DNA of 64,000 nucleotides from Variovorax fucosicus (GTDB lineage Bacteria > Pseudomonadota > Gammaproteobacteria > Burkholderiales > Burkholderiaceae_C): NCBI RefSeq assembly GCF_030316825.1, contig NZ_JASZYU010000001.1, positions 1,550,001 through 1,614,000 of the forward strand, given 5' to 3'. The translations under genes were made by a program, and so were the position numbers. Positions 50,305 to 62,798 of this stretch are shown here, piece by piece (the first letter of the stretch is position 1; the number at the start of each line of letters is the position of its first letter). A model generated the notes under the pieces. The model was not told the DNA's origin. It did no database searches and saw nothing but the letters and a program-made list of their open reading frames with translations.

Positions 50305-50574
50305 TTAGACCGCAGCGGCCTTTTCGACCAGACGGGTCACAACCCAGTTCTTGGTCTTCGAGATCGGCCGGCTTTCGGTGATCTCGATGGTGTCGCCGAG
50401 GTGGTACTCGCCCTTTTCGTCATGGGCGTGGTACTTGCTCGTCTTGGCCACGATCTTGCCGTAGAGCTCGTGCTTCACACGACGCTCGACCAGCACGGTC
50501 ACGGTCTTCTCACGCTTGTCGCTGACCACCTTGCCGATCAAGGTGCGCTTGAGGGACTTTTTAACTTCCGTCAT
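50305..50574 (-). CDS. rpsQ: 30S ribosomal protein S17
   Basis: This 89-residue protein has the usual S17 core ([37 protein letters not shown]). It binds 16S rRNA early in small-subunit assembly. The ATG at 50574 is chosen over a GTG at 50580 because AGGAG sits five bases upstream of it. It is the last gene of the S10 operon; the spc operon genes (rplN onward) do not follow. Confidence 0.96.
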   Translation of the reverse strand: MTEVKKSLKRTLIGKVVSDKREKTVTVLVERRVKHELYGKIVAKTSKYHAHDEKGEYHLGDTIEITESRPISKTKNWVVTRLVEKAAAV

Positions 50575-50583
50575 GTTCACTCC

Positions 50584-50835
50584 TTACTTGGCGGCTTGGG
50601 TTTCTTGCTTCTGGGCAAGAATGGTCTTGGCGCGCGCGATGTCGCGACGCGTCACGCGCAACGTCGAGGTGTTCGACAGCTGTTGCGTGGCTTTCTGCAT
50701 GCGCAGGCCGAAATGGGCCTTTTGCAATTCCTTGATTTCGGTCTGCAGGCCGGCGACATCCTTGTCGCGCAGCGTTGCGGCCTTCGACACCTTGACCGGC
50801 TTGGCCGCGGCGTCCTTCTTTTTACGTGTTGCCAT
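50584..50835 (-). CDS. rpmC: 50S ribosomal protein L29
   Basis: This 83-residue protein has the L29 coiled hairpin ([32 protein letters not shown] in substance). It is longer than the usual 63-72 residues because of a Lys/Ala-rich N-terminal extension of about 20 residues ([20 protein letters not shown]). The start is supported by GGGAG seven bases upstream. It lies near the polypeptide exit of the large subunit. Confidence 0.94.
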   Translation of the reverse strand: MATRKKKDAAAKPVKVSKAATLRDKDVAGLQTEIKELQKAHFGLRMQKATQQLSNTSTLRVTRRDIARAKTILAQKQETQAAK

Positions 50836-50848
50836 CAGTGTTCTCCCA

Positions 50849-51265
50849 TCAGGCGCCAAGCTGGCGCGAGACGAACGTGGTGCGCAGCGGCAGCTTGGCG
50901 GCAGCCAGGCGGAACGCTTCGCGAGCGAGTTCTTCGGGCACGCCGACGATCTCGAACACGATCTTGCCGGGCTGGATTTCAGCCACGTAGTACTCGGGGT
51001 TGCCCTTGCCGTTACCCATCCGCACTTCAGCGGGCTTGTGGGAGATTGGCTTGTCGGGGAACACGCGAATCCAGATACGGCCACCGCGCTTCACGTGGCG
51101 CGAAATCGCGCGACGCGCGGCTTCGAGCTGACGCGCCGTGAGACGGCCGCGGTCGGTGCATTTCAGACCGAAGTCACCGAAGGCGACCGAGTTGCCCCGG
51201 GTCGCGATGCCGGTGTTGCGGCCCTTTTGTTCCTTGCGGAACTTTCTGCGTGCAGGTTGCAGCAT
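50849..51265 (-). CDS. rplP: 50S ribosomal protein L16
   Basis: This 138-residue protein begins [19 protein letters not shown] and has the [21 protein letters not shown] segment with the arginine that is hydroxylated in some bacteria. It sits near the A site and is needed for tRNA binding. Sequence and length are typical. It lies 28 bases after rpsC. Confidence 0.97.
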   Translation of the reverse strand: MLQPARRKFRKEQKGRNTGIATRGNSVAFGDFGLKCTDRGRLTARQLEAARRAISRHVKRGGRIWIRVFPDKPISHKPAEVRMGNGKGNPEYYVAEIQPGKIVFEIVGVPEELAREAFRLAAAKLPLRTTFVSRQLGA

Positions 51266-51293
51266 GTTTCTTACTCCGTGGTTCTAAGACCGA

Positions 51294-52217
51294 TTACTCG
51301 GTCTTGGCACCGTCAGCTGCTGCAGCTGGCGCGGCTTTGCGGACGCGCTTAACGGCGGGTTTCGGGGCGTCTGCACCCGGTGCGGGGGCACCACCGGTGG
51401 CTTCTGCGGGCTTGTCGCTGCCATCGGCCGGCGCGGTGTTGCCACCGATCGGGCCACGGGCTGCGGGGCGTGCGGGACCACGACGGTCTGCACCCGGACG
51501 GTCGCCACCTGGGCGGCCATCACGGCGCGGACCACGCGGACGACGCTCGTCGTCGGGACGCGGCGTTTCTACGGCCGGCAGGTCGTTGCGACCCAGCGTG
51601 TCGCCCTTGTAGACCCAGACCTTGACGCCGATGACGCCGTATGTGGTCTTGGCTTCCGAGGTGCCGTAGTCGATGTCGGCGCGCAGGGTGTGAAGCGGCA
51701 CGCGACCTTCGCGGTACCACTCGCAACGTGCGATTTCGATGCCGTTCAGGCGGCCCGACGACATGATCTTGATGCCCTGCGCGCCGAGGCGCATGGCGTT
51801 CTGCATCGCGCGCTTCATGGCGCGGCGGAACATGATGCGCTTTTCGAGCTGCTGGGTGATGCTGTCGGCGATCAGCTTGGCATCGATTTCGGGCTTGCGC
51901 ACTTCTTCGATGTTCACTGCCACCGGCACGCCGAGCTGCTTGCCCAGTTCGCGCTTGAGGTTCTCGATGTCCTCGCCCTTCTTGCCGATCACGACGCCCG
52001 GACGTGCCGAGTAGATCGTGATGCGGGCGTTCTTGGCGGGGCGCTCGATCATCACGCGGGAGACCGATGCGTTCTTGAGCTTCTTCTTCAGGTACTCGCG
52101 CACCTTGATGTCTTCGGCCAGCATGCCCGCGAAATCGCGGTTGTTGGCATACCAGCGGCTGGACCAGTTGCGGGTAACCGCAAGGCGGAAGCCGGTCGGG
52201 TGGATTTTTTGTCCCAT
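51294..52217 (-). CDS. rpsC: 30S ribosomal protein S3 with long C-terminal tail
   Basis: This 307-residue protein has the KH RNA-binding loop [15 protein letters not shown] (about 74-88) and the C-terminal S3 domain ending near residue 212. A further 95 or so residues are Pro/Arg/Gly/Ala-rich ([17 protein letters not shown], then [13 protein letters not shown]) and are absent from the 233-residue Escherichia coli protein. S3 shapes the mRNA entry channel and has helicase activity there. The tail is probably disordered. Confidence 0.96.
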   Translation of the reverse strand: MGQKIHPTGFRLAVTRNWSSRWYANNRDFAGMLAEDIKVREYLKKKLKNASVSRVMIERPAKNARITIYSARPGVVIGKKGEDIENLKRELGKQLGVPVAVNIEEVRKPEIDAKLIADSITQQLEKRIMFRRAMKRAMQNAMRLGAQGIKIMSSGRLNGIEIARCEWYREGRVPLHTLRADIDYGTSEAKTTYGVIGVKVWVYKGDTLGRNDLPAVETPRPDDERRPRGPRRDGRPGGDRPGADRRGPARPAARGPIGGNTAPADGSDKPAEATGGAPAPGADAPKPAVKRVRKAAPAAAADGAKTE

Positions 52218-52232
52218 AGTCTTCCTGGCCTC

Positions 52233-52565
52233 TTAGTTGCCAACCGTCACGTACACATGGCACGTGGGCTTGCTGATGCTGTTGCCGCGGCCCTTGGCGC
52301 GCGCGGTGAAGCGCTTGAGCGTGGCACCTTGTTCAACGTAGATGGTCTTGACCTTCAGTTCGTCGATGTCGGCACCGTCGTTGTGCTCGGCGTTGGCGAT
52401 GGCCGACTCGAGCACCTTCTTGATGATCACAGCGGCCTTTTTCTGCGTGAACTGCAGAACGTTGAGCGCTTGATCGACCTTCTTGCCGCGGATCAGGTCA
52501 GCGACCAGACGGCCCTTGTCGACCGAGAGGCGGACGCCGCGGAGGACTGCACGTGTTTCAGACAT
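52233..52565 (-). CDS. rplV: 50S ribosomal protein L22
   Basis: This 110-residue protein begins [28 protein letters not shown] and contains the beta-hairpin tip region ([16 protein letters not shown]) that lines the exit tunnel and is the site of macrolide resistance changes. The hairpin appears intact. It lies 15 bases upstream of rpsC. Confidence 0.97.
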   Translation of the reverse strand: MSETRAVLRGVRLSVDKGRLVADLIRGKKVDQALNVLQFTQKKAAVIIKKVLESAIANAEHNDGADIDELKVKTIYVEQGATLKRFTARAKGRGNSISKPTCHVYVTVGN

Positions 52566-52574
52566 GGTCGTTCC

Positions 52575-52853
52575 TTACTTCTTCTGGACTTTCTTGTCCG
52601 CGGGGTGCCCCTTGAACGTGCGGGTGAGCGCAAATTCGCCGAGCTTGTGGCCGACCATCTGGTCGGTAATGTAGACAGGCACGTGCTGCTTGCCGTTGTG
52701 CACGGCAATGGTCAGGCCGATGAACTCGGGCAGGACCATCGAGCGACGCGACCAGGTCTTGATCGGCTTCTTGTCCTTGGTCGTCACGGCCTTGTCGGCC
52801 TTGGCCACCAGGTGGTGGTCGACGAAAGGACCCTTTTTGAGAGAGCGAGTCAT
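52575..52853 (-). CDS. rpsS: 30S ribosomal protein S19
   Basis: This 92-residue protein has the usual opening [15 protein letters not shown] and the [17 protein letters not shown] segment. It binds the head of the 30S subunit near the A site. It lies nine bases before rplV. Confidence 0.97.
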   Translation of the reverse strand: MTRSLKKGPFVDHHLVAKADKAVTTKDKKPIKTWSRRSMVLPEFIGLTIAVHNGKQHVPVYITDQMVGHKLGEFALTRTFKGHPADKKVQKK

Positions 52854-52864
52854 GAGGCTGTCCC

Positions 52865-53689
52865 TTACTTCTTGCGACGCGACACGATGAAGACCTGCGT
52901 GCGCTTGTTGTTACGGGTACGGTAGCCCTTGGTGAGATTGCCCCACGGGTCGACAGGATGGCGGCCTTCGCCGGTCTTGCCTTCGCCACCACCGTGCGGG
53001 TGATCCACCGGGTTCATCACCACGCCGCGAACGGTCGGGCGAATACCCATGTGACGCTTGACACCGGCCTTGCCGAGACGGCGCAGGCTGTGTTCTTCGT
53101 TGGCAACTTCACCGATGGTCGCGCGGCATTCGACGTGCACGCGGCGCACTTCGCCCGAGCGCATGCGCACCTGGGCGTAGACGCCTTCGCGGGCCAGCAG
53201 CGTGGCCGACGTGCCGGCCGAGCGGGCGATTTGCGCGCCCTTGCCGGGTTGCAGCTCGATGCAGTGGATGGTTGAACCCACCGGGATGTTGCGGATCGGC
53301 AGCGTGTTGCCGGCGCGGATCGGTGCTTCGGCACCGCTCAGCAGCGTGGCACCGGCTTCCAGACCGCGCGGGGCGATGATGTAGCGACGCTCGCCGTCGG
53401 CATAGCAGACCAGAGCGATGTGGGCGGTGCGGTTCGGGTCGTATTCGATGCGTTCGACCTTGGCCGGGATGCCGTCCTTGTTGCGCACGAAGTCGACCAC
53501 GCGGTAGTGGTGCTTGTGCCCACCGCCCTTGTGACGCGTCGTGATGTGGCCGTTGTTGTTGCGGCCGGCCTTCTGGAACTGAGGCTCCAGAAGGGCTGCG
53601 TGCGGGGCACCCTTGAACAGGTGATCCCGCGAGATCTTCACCGCGCCACGTTGGCCCGGCGAAGTGGGTTTCATCTTGATGACGGCCAT
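52865..53689 (-). CDS. rplB: 50S ribosomal protein L2
   Basis: This 274-residue protein has the conserved [23 protein letters not shown] and [18 protein letters not shown] segments, including the histidine near the peptidyl-transferase region. It binds 23S rRNA domains II and V. It lies 11 bases before rpsS and two bases after rplW. Confidence 0.98.
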   Translation of the reverse strand: MAVIKMKPTSPGQRGAVKISRDHLFKGAPHAALLEPQFQKAGRNNNGHITTRHKGGGHKHHYRVVDFVRNKDGIPAKVERIEYDPNRTAHIALVCYADGERRYIIAPRGLEAGATLLSGAEAPIRAGNTLPIRNIPVGSTIHCIELQPGKGAQIARSAGTSATLLAREGVYAQVRMRSGEVRRVHVECRATIGEVANEEHSLRRLGKAGVKRHMGIRPTVRGVVMNPVDHPHGGGEGKTGEGRHPVDPWGNLTKGYRTRNNKRTQVFIVSRRKK

Positions 53690-53691
53690 GA

Positions 53692-54027
53692 TTAAGCGCC
53701 TTCCCCGACGAGGTTGAGCTCTTGACCGGCCTTCAGCGTCACGTAGGCCTTGCGAACGTTGTCGCGGCGGCCGATGGACTTGCCGAAGCGCTTGGTCTTG
53801 CCCTTGGTGTTGAGCACGGACACGCCCTGGACTTCGACCTTGAACATCAGTTCAACAGCGGCCTTGATCTCGGGCTTGGTGGCGTCTTGCAGCACCTTGA
53901 AGGTGACCGCATTCGACTTCTCGCCGACCATCGTGGCCTTTTCGGACACGATCGGCGCGACCAGCACCGTCATCAGTCGACCTTCGTCGAACTGGCGGGC
54001 GGCGGGCGTAGGATTCATGCGGCTCAT
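53692..54027 (-). CDS. rplW: 50S ribosomal protein L23
   Basis: This 111-residue protein has an N-terminal extension of about 18 residues ([17 protein letters not shown]) before the domain start [14 protein letters not shown]. The core carries the loop [20 protein letters not shown]23 docks trigger factor and the signal-recognition particle at the exit site. The ATG at 54027 overlaps rplD in an ATGA, which favours the longer start over the internal Met at codon 19. Confidence 0.95.
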   Translation of the reverse strand: MSRMNPTPAARQFDEGRLMTVLVAPIVSEKATMVGEKSNAVTFKVLQDATKPEIKAAVELMFKVEVQGVSVLNTKGKTKRFGKSIGRRDNVRKAYVTLKAGQELNLVGEGA

Positions 54028-54644
54028 GCGAACATCTCCTTGAGCTTTTCGATGGCAGCCTTGGTGACCAGCACCTTCTTGTAGTGCACCAGCGAAACCG
54101 GATCGGCGTAACGCGGCTCGACGACGAGCACGTTCACCAGGTTGCGCGAAGCGAGGTACAGGTTTTCATCGACTTCGTCGGCGATCACGAGCACCGATTG
54201 CAGATTCATTGCCTTGAACCGGGCCGCCAGCGGCTTGGTCTTGGGCGAATCAACCGTGAGCGAGTCCACCACGGCCAGACGGCCTTCGCGGGCGAGCTGC
54301 GAGAGGATCGACGCCATGCCGGCGCGATACATCTTCTTGTTGATCTTCTGCGAGAAGTTTTCGTCGGGCATGTTCGGGAAAATCCGGCCACCCCCGCGCC
54401 ACAGCGGCGAGGACGTCATACCGGCACGGGCACGGCCCGTTCCCTTTTGCTTGAACGGCTTCTTGGTCGAGTGCTTGACCTGCTCGCGATCCTTTTGGGC
54501 GCGCGTGCCCTGACGGGCGTTGGCCTGGAATGCAACGACGATCTGGTGAACCAGGTCTTCGTTGTAGTCACGGCCGAACACGGTCTCGGGGGCGTCGAAC
54601 TTCGACGCAGCCTGGCCTTGTTCGTTCAGGAGTTCGAGTTCCAT
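54024..54644 (-). CDS. rplD: 50S ribosomal protein L4
   Basis: This 206-residue protein has the extended loop [26 protein letters not shown] that reaches the exit tunnel and can carry macrolide resistance changes; no change is obvious. In Escherichia coli L4 also represses its own operon through the mRNA leader. The start overlaps the rplC stop in TAATG. Confidence 0.97.
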   Translation of the reverse strand: MELELLNEQGQAASKFDAPETVFGRDYNEDLVHQIVVAFQANARQGTRAQKDREQVKHSTKKPFKQKGTGRARAGMTSSPLWRGGGRIFPNMPDENFSQKINKKMYRAGMASILSQLAREGRLAVVDSLTVDSPKTKPLAARFKAMNLQSVLVIADEVDENLYLASRNLVNVLVVEPRYADPVSLVHYKKVLVTKAAIEKLKEMFA

Positions 54645-55324
54645 TACTTCGCTCCTTCAGCAGCTTGCGGCTTGGCCTTGACGGCGGGGCGCACGGTGAC
54701 GAAGCCACCCTTGGAGCCCGGAATCGCGCCCTTGATCAACAGCAGCTGGCGCGCTTCGTCGATGCGGAACACGTCGAGGTTCTGCGTGGTCACGGTGACG
54801 TCGCCGAGATGGCCCGTCATGCGCTTGCCCGGGAACACACGGCCCGGATCCTGCGCCATACCAATGGAACCCGGCACGTTGTGCGAACGGCTGTTACCGT
54901 GCGACGCGCGCTGCGAGCTCATGTTGTGGCGCTTGATGGTGCCAGCGAAGCCCTTGCCGATGGAAGTGCCCTGCACGTCCACCTTCTGGCCGACCGCGAA
55001 CACGCTGCCTGCGGCGATGACACCACCGGCCTTGTGCTGACCGGCCGTATCGGCGGTCACACGGAATTCCTGGATGATTTCACCGGCTTCGACGCCCGCT
55101 TTCGCGAGGTGGCCGGCCTGGGGCTTGGTCACGCGCGATGCTTTGCGCGAACCGAACGTCACCTGCAGGGCAACGTAGCCATCCGTCTCTTGCGACTTGA
55201 TCTGGGTCACGCGGTTGTTGGACACATCCACCACCGTGACAGGAACTGCGTCCCCATCATCGGTGAAGAGACGCATCATCCCCACCTTGCGACCCAGCAA
55301 CCCGAGGGAGTTGCTCAGACTCAT
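54644..55324 (-). CDS. rplC: 50S ribosomal protein L3
   Basis: This 226-residue protein begins [20 protein letters not shown] and has the conserved [34 protein letters not shown] core, including the glutamine that is methylated in some bacteria. It is the first gene of this S10-type transcript because rpsJ lies 2.5 kb upstream, past two unrelated genes. GGAG is seven bases before the start, in a leader that can fold (CTTCCATTTTTGGAG). Confidence 0.97.
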   Translation of the reverse strand: MSLSNSLGLLGRKVGMMRLFTDDGDAVPVTVVDVSNNRVTQIKSQETDGYVALQVTFGSRKASRVTKPQAGHLAKAGVEAGEIIQEFRVTADTAGQHKAGGVIAAGSVFAVGQKVDVQGTSIGKGFAGTIKRHNMSSQRASHGNSRSHNVPGSIGMAQDPGRVFPGKRMTGHLGDVTVTTQNLDVFRIDEARQLLLIKGAIPGSKGGFVTVRPAVKAKPQAAEGAK

Positions 55325-55481
55325 TTGTTTTCTCCAAAAATGGAAGTCCTCTCCCGCCGCTGCCACTTCAATTGGCGACAGCGTTGACCGAATCCTTGTT
55401 GAAGGAACCCGGCCACGGAAGAAGGTTGATAAGACCCGACCTTTTGGCGCCCCAAAGGACGCACGAAAGGCAGAGCCAAAG

Positions 55482-55511
55482 ATTATAGCCCGGGGCGGGG
55501 CCACCGCGCAA
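55482..55511 (-). promoter_or_regulatory. Promoter of the rplC-rpsQ operon
   Basis: On the minus strand, TTGCGC at 55506-55511 and a consensus TATAAT (55482-55487) are 18 bases apart. The predicted start is near 55475, giving a leader of about 150 bases before rplC. A CCTTTGG...CCAAAAGG inverted repeat lies early in the leader. This promoter would let the S10 genes be read apart from rpsJ. Confidence 0.6.
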
Positions 55512-55538
55512 GGGCGGCCGATGGGCCGCCCGCAGCGC

Positions 55539-56063
55539 TCAGCGCACCGGCATCGATATCACAGGCTCGCCCGCCGGCGTCTTCTTGAGATCGCCGCTCG
55601 AGCGCATCGTCGGCGCGACCTTGCCGACCCGCACCGGGATCGATGTTGCGCTGGTCAACCCGTTCTGCGTGGTGAAAACGTTCAGGTAGGAGATCCCCTC
55701 GGCGCCCGGGGCCACCTGCACGGTGATGGTGGTGGCCTCGCCAGCCGGCAGGCGGAGCTCGGCGCTGCCGGTCAGCGTAAGCCCGGGATCGGCGCTGAGC
55801 CGCACGCCCGCGCCGGCCGGATCGACGACGCCGTCGAAACGAATGGTCACAGTCGTGTTGCGGCCGACCTGCGGCGAACCGTCGACCGTGTACTGCACGT
55901 CGACGCCGGAGCCGTTGGGCTTTTTCGCGGCCTGGGTCATGGTGGCCTGCCTCGATGATGTCTTGGCGATGCCGGGCCCGGCGGGGGCATCGGCCGACGC
56001 CGCCAGCGGAATTGCCAGAGCCAGCGCCAGAAAGGTCACGCTCGAACTGCGACGGATGTTCAT
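55539..56063 (-). CDS. Small exported protein of unknown function between rpsJ and rplC
   Basis: This 174-residue protein has a signal peptide ([16 protein letters not shown], mature near DAPAGPG). The rest is predicted beta-rich: [23 protein letters not shown], then [21 protein letters not shown] and [21 protein letters not shown]. The alternation resembles an immunoglobulin-like or calcium-binding beta sandwich. No family is recognised. It follows the metallopeptidase gene by 11 bases on the same strand, and the two are probably co-expressed and exported together. Confidence 0.75.
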   Translation of the reverse strand: MNIRRSSSVTFLALALAIPLAASADAPAGPGIAKTSSRQATMTQAAKKPNGSGVDVQYTVDGSPQVGRNTTVTIRFDGVVDPAGAGVRLSADPGLTLTGSAELRLPAGEATTITVQVAPGAEGISYLNVFTTQNGLTSATSIPVRVGKVAPTMRSSGDLKKTPAGEPVISMPVR

Positions 56064-56074
56064 GGCGGTGTTCC

Positions 56075-57679
56075 TCAAGTGATGCTGACGTTGAAGCAGG
56101 TCGATGCGGCGGAGTCGTTGTAGTCGCGCAGAACAACAACGTTGTCCCCGGCCAGCAGGCCGACGGCCGCAGTTTCGGTCGACCCGAGGCCATCGCTGAG
56201 CGCCAGCAACCGGCCGCTGTAGACCTCGAAGTCCGGATCGGCCGCGGCCGGGCCCGTCACCGAAATCTGGCGGGCGCCCGCGCTGGGCGCAGTGACGCGC
56301 AGATAAACGAAGCTGCCGAGCTTGTTGCCGGCACCGGCGATGTTGGAGACGCAAGCGACGGTGGTGGCGCCGATGGGGGCCGTCACGTACATCGGCAGCG
56401 CCGAGGCGATCACAGGTGTGCCGCCAGCATTGGTTTCGGCCGTCCCGAACGGGTCGTTCGCCGCCACACTGATGTTTTGCCCGCCCAACAGACCGGCCAG
56501 CGCGGAGGCGCTGCCCGGCGACGCGGCATTGAAAGCGGCGGCGAAGGGATGGATCGAGGTGACGGCAACGGCCGTCTTGAACGAGCCGGTCATGGCGGCG
56601 TGGATCGGCTGGAATCCGACCTGCTGGTTGAGATTCCACAGGATCGACTGGATCGACGCCTCCCGGTACCAGCCGGGATTGCTCGCGGGCCCCACCGAAA
56701 GATCGATGTTGACGCCCTGCGCCTGTGCGGCACCACCCGAATCGGTGTAATTGCTGCGCGCCAATGCAATGCCCGACCAGGCATTGCCCCAACCCTCCGA
56801 GAAGGCCAAACGGCGATCGACCCGCTGCGACTGGGAGTGCTCGCCGCCCGGCGAATCGTCGCGGCTGAACGCCGACTGGTAGTAGTGCCCCCACTCGTGC
56901 GCGATCACCGAGGCGTCGTATTCATCGGTATCGACGTTTTCCTTGCCCAGAACATAGATTGCGCGGCCGCTAGAGCCGCCGCTCGAGAACGAGGTGGTTC
57001 CGATCTGGCCAAGCGCCGGACTGCCGCCGGAAGGCACGTTGTTGATGCTCCAGAACACCCGCAACGAAGGAAAGGCTGTAGCCGGCGCAACGGAAAGCAC
57101 TTTCTGCATTGCCGTGTAGACCGTGTCGAGCACCGCGAACGGCGCCGCGATTCGGGTGCCGGTGTACGACGCGCCACCCCAACCGGAGGTTGCGCGCAGG
57201 TCACGCGTCAGCGCCGCTGCGCCCGACGAGAAGGTGGGCGAATCGATCACGTAGATCGCATCGGATTGCGTGTTGTCGCGCACGCTGACATCCCAGGTGG
57301 CGCCGCTGCCGCCCTGCACCATCTGGGCCTTGACCCGCACGAAGACCTGGGTGTTTGAAGGCACTGTCACGGAGTACACGCCGTTGCCATCGGTCGTGGT
57401 GCTGGCCAACACGGCCGACGCAGCGTTGAGCACTTCCACTGCAGCGCCGCGCACGGGCTTGGCGCTGATGGAGCCGTAGAGCAGCGCGCCGGTTGCGTTG
57501 GGCACCGCGTCGTAGGTGGCGGTACCGCTGAGCGTGACCGGAATGCTTGTGTCGCCCGGTACGGCAATGCCCGAAAGCGGGAAGAAGGCCGCGCCACCGC
57601 CGCCACCCCCGCCACCGCAACCAGCCAGCACGACGAGGGCAAACATCGCGACACCGCGAGACCACAACATCTTTTTCAT
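56075..57679 (-). CDS. HEWGH zinc metallopeptidase-like lipoprotein between rpsJ and rplC
   Basis: This 534-residue protein has a lipoprotein signal with lipobox LAGC (C21) followed by eight glycines. Residues about 45-125 look like a carboxypeptidase-regulatory-type beta domain ([20 protein letters not shown], then [12 protein letters not shown]). The catalytic signature [11 protein letters not shown] gives H261, E262 and H265, and E295 in FSEGWGNAW, 29 residues later, is a plausible third ligand as in gluzincins. The C-terminal 200 residues are beta-rich. It should be an envelope or surface protease. Start at 57679 excludes an upstream frame that runs into the rpsJ terminator. Confidence 0.75.
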   Translation of the reverse strand: MKKMLWSRGVAMFALVVLAGCGGGGGGGGAAFFPLSGIAVPGDTSIPVTLSGTATYDAVPNATGALLYGSISAKPVRGAAVEVLNAASAVLASTTTDGNGVYSVTVPSNTQVFVRVKAQMVQGGSGATWDVSVRDNTQSDAIYVIDSPTFSSGAAALTRDLRATSGWGGASYTGTRIAAPFAVLDTVYTAMQKVLSVAPATAFPSLRVFWSINNVPSGGSPALGQIGTTSFSSGGSSGRAIYVLGKENVDTDEYDASVIAHEWGHYYQSAFSRDDSPGGEHSQSQRVDRRLAFSEGWGNAWSGIALARSNYTDSGGAAQAQGVNIDLSVGPASNPGWYREASIQSILWNLNQQVGFQPIHAAMTGSFKTAVAVTSIHPFAAAFNAASPGSASALAGLLGGQNISVAANDPFGTAETNAGGTPVIASALPMYVTAPIGATTVACVSNIAGAGNKLGSFVYLRVTAPSAGARQISVTGPAAADPDFEVYSGRLLALSDGLGSTETAAVGLLAGDNVVVLRDYNDSAASTCFNVSIT

Positions 57680-57766
57680 ACCTGCCACCCTTTCCCTGTG
57701 CTGGGAGTTCCCGAACGACGACGCGCCAATACCTGCGAAGAATGCCACAGGCGCGGCGAAAAAGAC

Positions 57767-57799
57767 AAAAGCCCGCTTGCCGAAATGCACGCGGGCTTT
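57767..57799 (-). terminator. Rho-independent terminator after rpsJ
   Basis: On the minus strand, AAAGCCCGC and GCGGGCTTT form a nine-base stem around a 14-base loop, followed by TTTTGTCTTTTT. It lies 22 bases after the rpsJ stop and separates the str-rpsJ transcript from the metallopeptidase genes. Confidence 0.82.
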
Positions 57800-57820
57800 G
57801 TCGAACCGGTTTCCGGCGAT

Positions 57821-58135
57821 TTACTGCAGCTTGATCTCGACGTCGACGCCGGCCGGCAGGTCGAGCTTCATCAGCGCGTCCACGGTCTTGTCGGTCGGGT
57901 CGACGATGTCCATCAGGCGCTGGTGCGTGCGGATCTCGAGCTGGTCGCGCGACGTCTTGTTGACGTGCGGCGAGCGCAGGATGTCGAAACGCTTCATGCG
58001 GGTCGGCAGGGGCACGGGGCCCTTGACGATCGCGCCGGTGCGCTTGGCGGTGTCCACGATTTCAGCGGCCGACTGGTCGATGAGCTTGTAGTCGAACGCC
58101 TTCAGGCGGATGCGGATTTTTTGCTTGGTGGCCAT
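57821..58135 (-). CDS. rpsJ: 30S ribosomal protein S10
   Basis: This 104-residue protein has the usual S10 sequence ([16 protein letters not shown], then [22 protein letters not shown]). It is one residue longer than in Escherichia coli. S10 also joins NusB in transcription antitermination. It follows tuf by 14 bases on the same strand, and its next neighbour is a terminator rather than rplC. Confidence 0.98.
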   Translation of the reverse strand: MATKQKIRIRLKAFDYKLIDQSAAEIVDTAKRTGAIVKGPVPLPTRMKRFDILRSPHVNKTSRDQLEIRTHQRLMDIVDPTDKTVDALMKLDLPAGVDVEIKLQ

Positions 58136-58149
58136 GACGCGGTTCCTTA

Positions 58150-59340
<1,191 letters not shown>

Positions 59341-59482
59341 TTTTCAATCCTTAGAAAGAGCATTCCCGTGTATTGGTTTTATGTCTGCATCCGATTGCTG
59401 GTTCGCCCCGCACGGGAACAGGGCGGCACCGGATCGCAGACAAGTTGGGCGACGCCGTGCGTCGCCCGACGTTCTTGAAAAC

Positions 59483-61582
<2,100 letters not shown>

Positions 61583-61607
61583 GAGAAATTACTCCATTAA
61601 CGGATGA

Positions 61608-61637
61608 AAGCCCGCTCACCACACGGTGAGTCGGGCT
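61608..61637 (-). promoter_or_regulatory. Hairpin in the rpsG-fusA gap
   Basis: AAGCCCG...TCACC pairs with GGTGA...CGGGCTT around a short loop, just after the rpsG stop on the minus strand. No long T run follows, so it may be a processing, pausing or stability hairpin rather than a terminator. Confidence 0.45.
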
Positions 61638-61667
61638 TCCAGCCTGTCTGATTTGAGGGGACGGTGC

Positions 61668-62141
61668 TTAGAAGCGGAAGTGGCTGAAGGCCTTGTTGGC
61701 CTCGGCCATGCGGTGCACTTCATCGCGCTTCTTCATGGCACCGCCACGGCCTTCCGTGGCTTCCATGAGTTCATTGGCCAGACGCAGGGCCATCGACTTT
61801 TCGCCACGCTTGCGGGCGGCTTCCTTGATCCAGCGCATCGACAGCGCAAGACGGCGCACCGGGCGCACTTCGACCGGCACCTGGTAGTTCGCACCACCAA
61901 CGCGGCGCGACTTCACTTCGACCATCGGCTTCACATTGTTGATGGCCATGGTGAAGGCTTCGACCGGATCCTTGCCCGGGTTCTTCTTCTCGATCTGCTC
62001 GAGCGCGCCATAAATGATGCGCTCGGCAACCGCCTTTTTGCCGCCTTCCATGATCACGTTCATGAATTTGGACAACTCGACATTGCCGAACTTCGGATCC
62101 GGCAGGATTTCACGTTTGGGGACTTCGCGACGACGTGGCAT
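61668..62141 (-). CDS. rpsG: 30S ribosomal protein S7
   Basis: This 157-residue protein begins [19 protein letters not shown] and has the [17 protein letters not shown] and [15 protein letters not shown] ([14 protein letters not shown]) segments. It nucleates the head of the 30S subunit and, in Escherichia coli, represses the str operon through the rpsL-rpsG intercistronic region. That region here (62142-62285) is 144 bases, with a GACCC...GGGTC inverted repeat. Confidence 0.97.
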   Translation of the reverse strand: MPRRREVPKREILPDPKFGNVELSKFMNVIMEGGKKAVAERIIYGALEQIEKKNPGKDPVEAFTMAINNVKPMVEVKSRRVGGANYQVPVEVRPVRRLALSMRWIKEAARKRGEKSMALRLANELMEATEGRGGAMKKRDEVHRMAEANKAFSHFRF

Positions 62142-62285
62142 TTTTCTAACCTCTTTGCTTCAGTTGGCACCGTTTCCAGCACCGCGAGAGTCAACAAGAA
62201 CTCTCACTTACTCGACCCAAAACCGGGTCACTTCGCTCGATGCGCCCGCCAAGGCACGCCGAACACCGTTGAAATACAGAAAGCC

Positions 62286-62663
62286 TTAAGCCTTCTTCGG
62301 GCGCTTCGCGCCGTACTTGGAACGCGACTGCTTGCGGTCTTTCACGCCTTGCAAGTCGAGCGAACCGCGCACGATGTGGTAGCGGACACCAGGCAAGTCC
62401 TTGACACGACCGCCACGAACCAGCACCACGCTGTGTTCCTGCAGGTTGTGGCCTTCGCCGCCGATGTAGGAAATGACTTCGAAGCCGTTGGTCAGGCGCA
62501 CTTTGGCAACCTTACGCAGCGCCGAGTTCGGCTTTTTCGGGGTCGTGGTGTAGACCCGGGTGCAGACACCGCGACGTTGCGGCGAGTTCTGCATGGCAGG
62601 GCTCTTCGAGTTGATCTTCTCGACCTCGCGACCCTGACGCACCAGTTGATTGATGGTTGGCAT
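62286..62663 (-). CDS. rpsL: 30S ribosomal protein S12
   Basis: This 125-residue decoding-centre protein has the conserved [17 protein letters not shown] and [17 protein letters not shown] segments. The lysines at the streptomycin-resistance positions (TPKKPNS and GRVKDLPG) are the wild-type, sensitive forms. It opens the str operon, about 100 bases after the predicted transcription start. Confidence 0.98.
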   Translation of the reverse strand: MPTINQLVRQGREVEKINSKSPAMQNSPQRRGVCTRVYTTTPKKPNSALRKVAKVRLTNGFEVISYIGGEGHNLQEHSVVLVRGGRVKDLPGVRYHIVRGSLDLQGVKDRKQSRSKYGAKRPKKA

Positions 62664-62744
62664 GAATGAATAAGTCCAGTAACACTCCGCCGGGATCCCT
62701 CATCGTGACATGAGGAGGCAGGAGATGACGAAAACGTGAAACCC

Positions 62745-62760
62745 TTCGGAAATTTCCGAA
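62745..62760. repeat. Perfect 16-bp palindrome in the rpsL leader
   Basis: TTCGGAAATTTCCGAA is fully symmetric and starts about four bases after the predicted rpsL transcription start. It could be an operator just downstream of the promoter or a 5'-end hairpin in the messenger RNA. Confidence 0.6.
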
Positions 62761-62769
62761 AAGCCCACG

Positions 62770-62798
62770 AGTATAGCAGCCCGGCGCTACTTGATCCA
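62770..62798 (-). promoter_or_regulatory. str operon promoter (extended -10)
   Basis: On the minus strand the extended -10 TGC-TATACT (62770-62778) lies 12 bases past the dacA stop. A weak -35 (TGGATC) falls within the end of dacA. The predicted start is near 62763. Confidence 0.6.
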
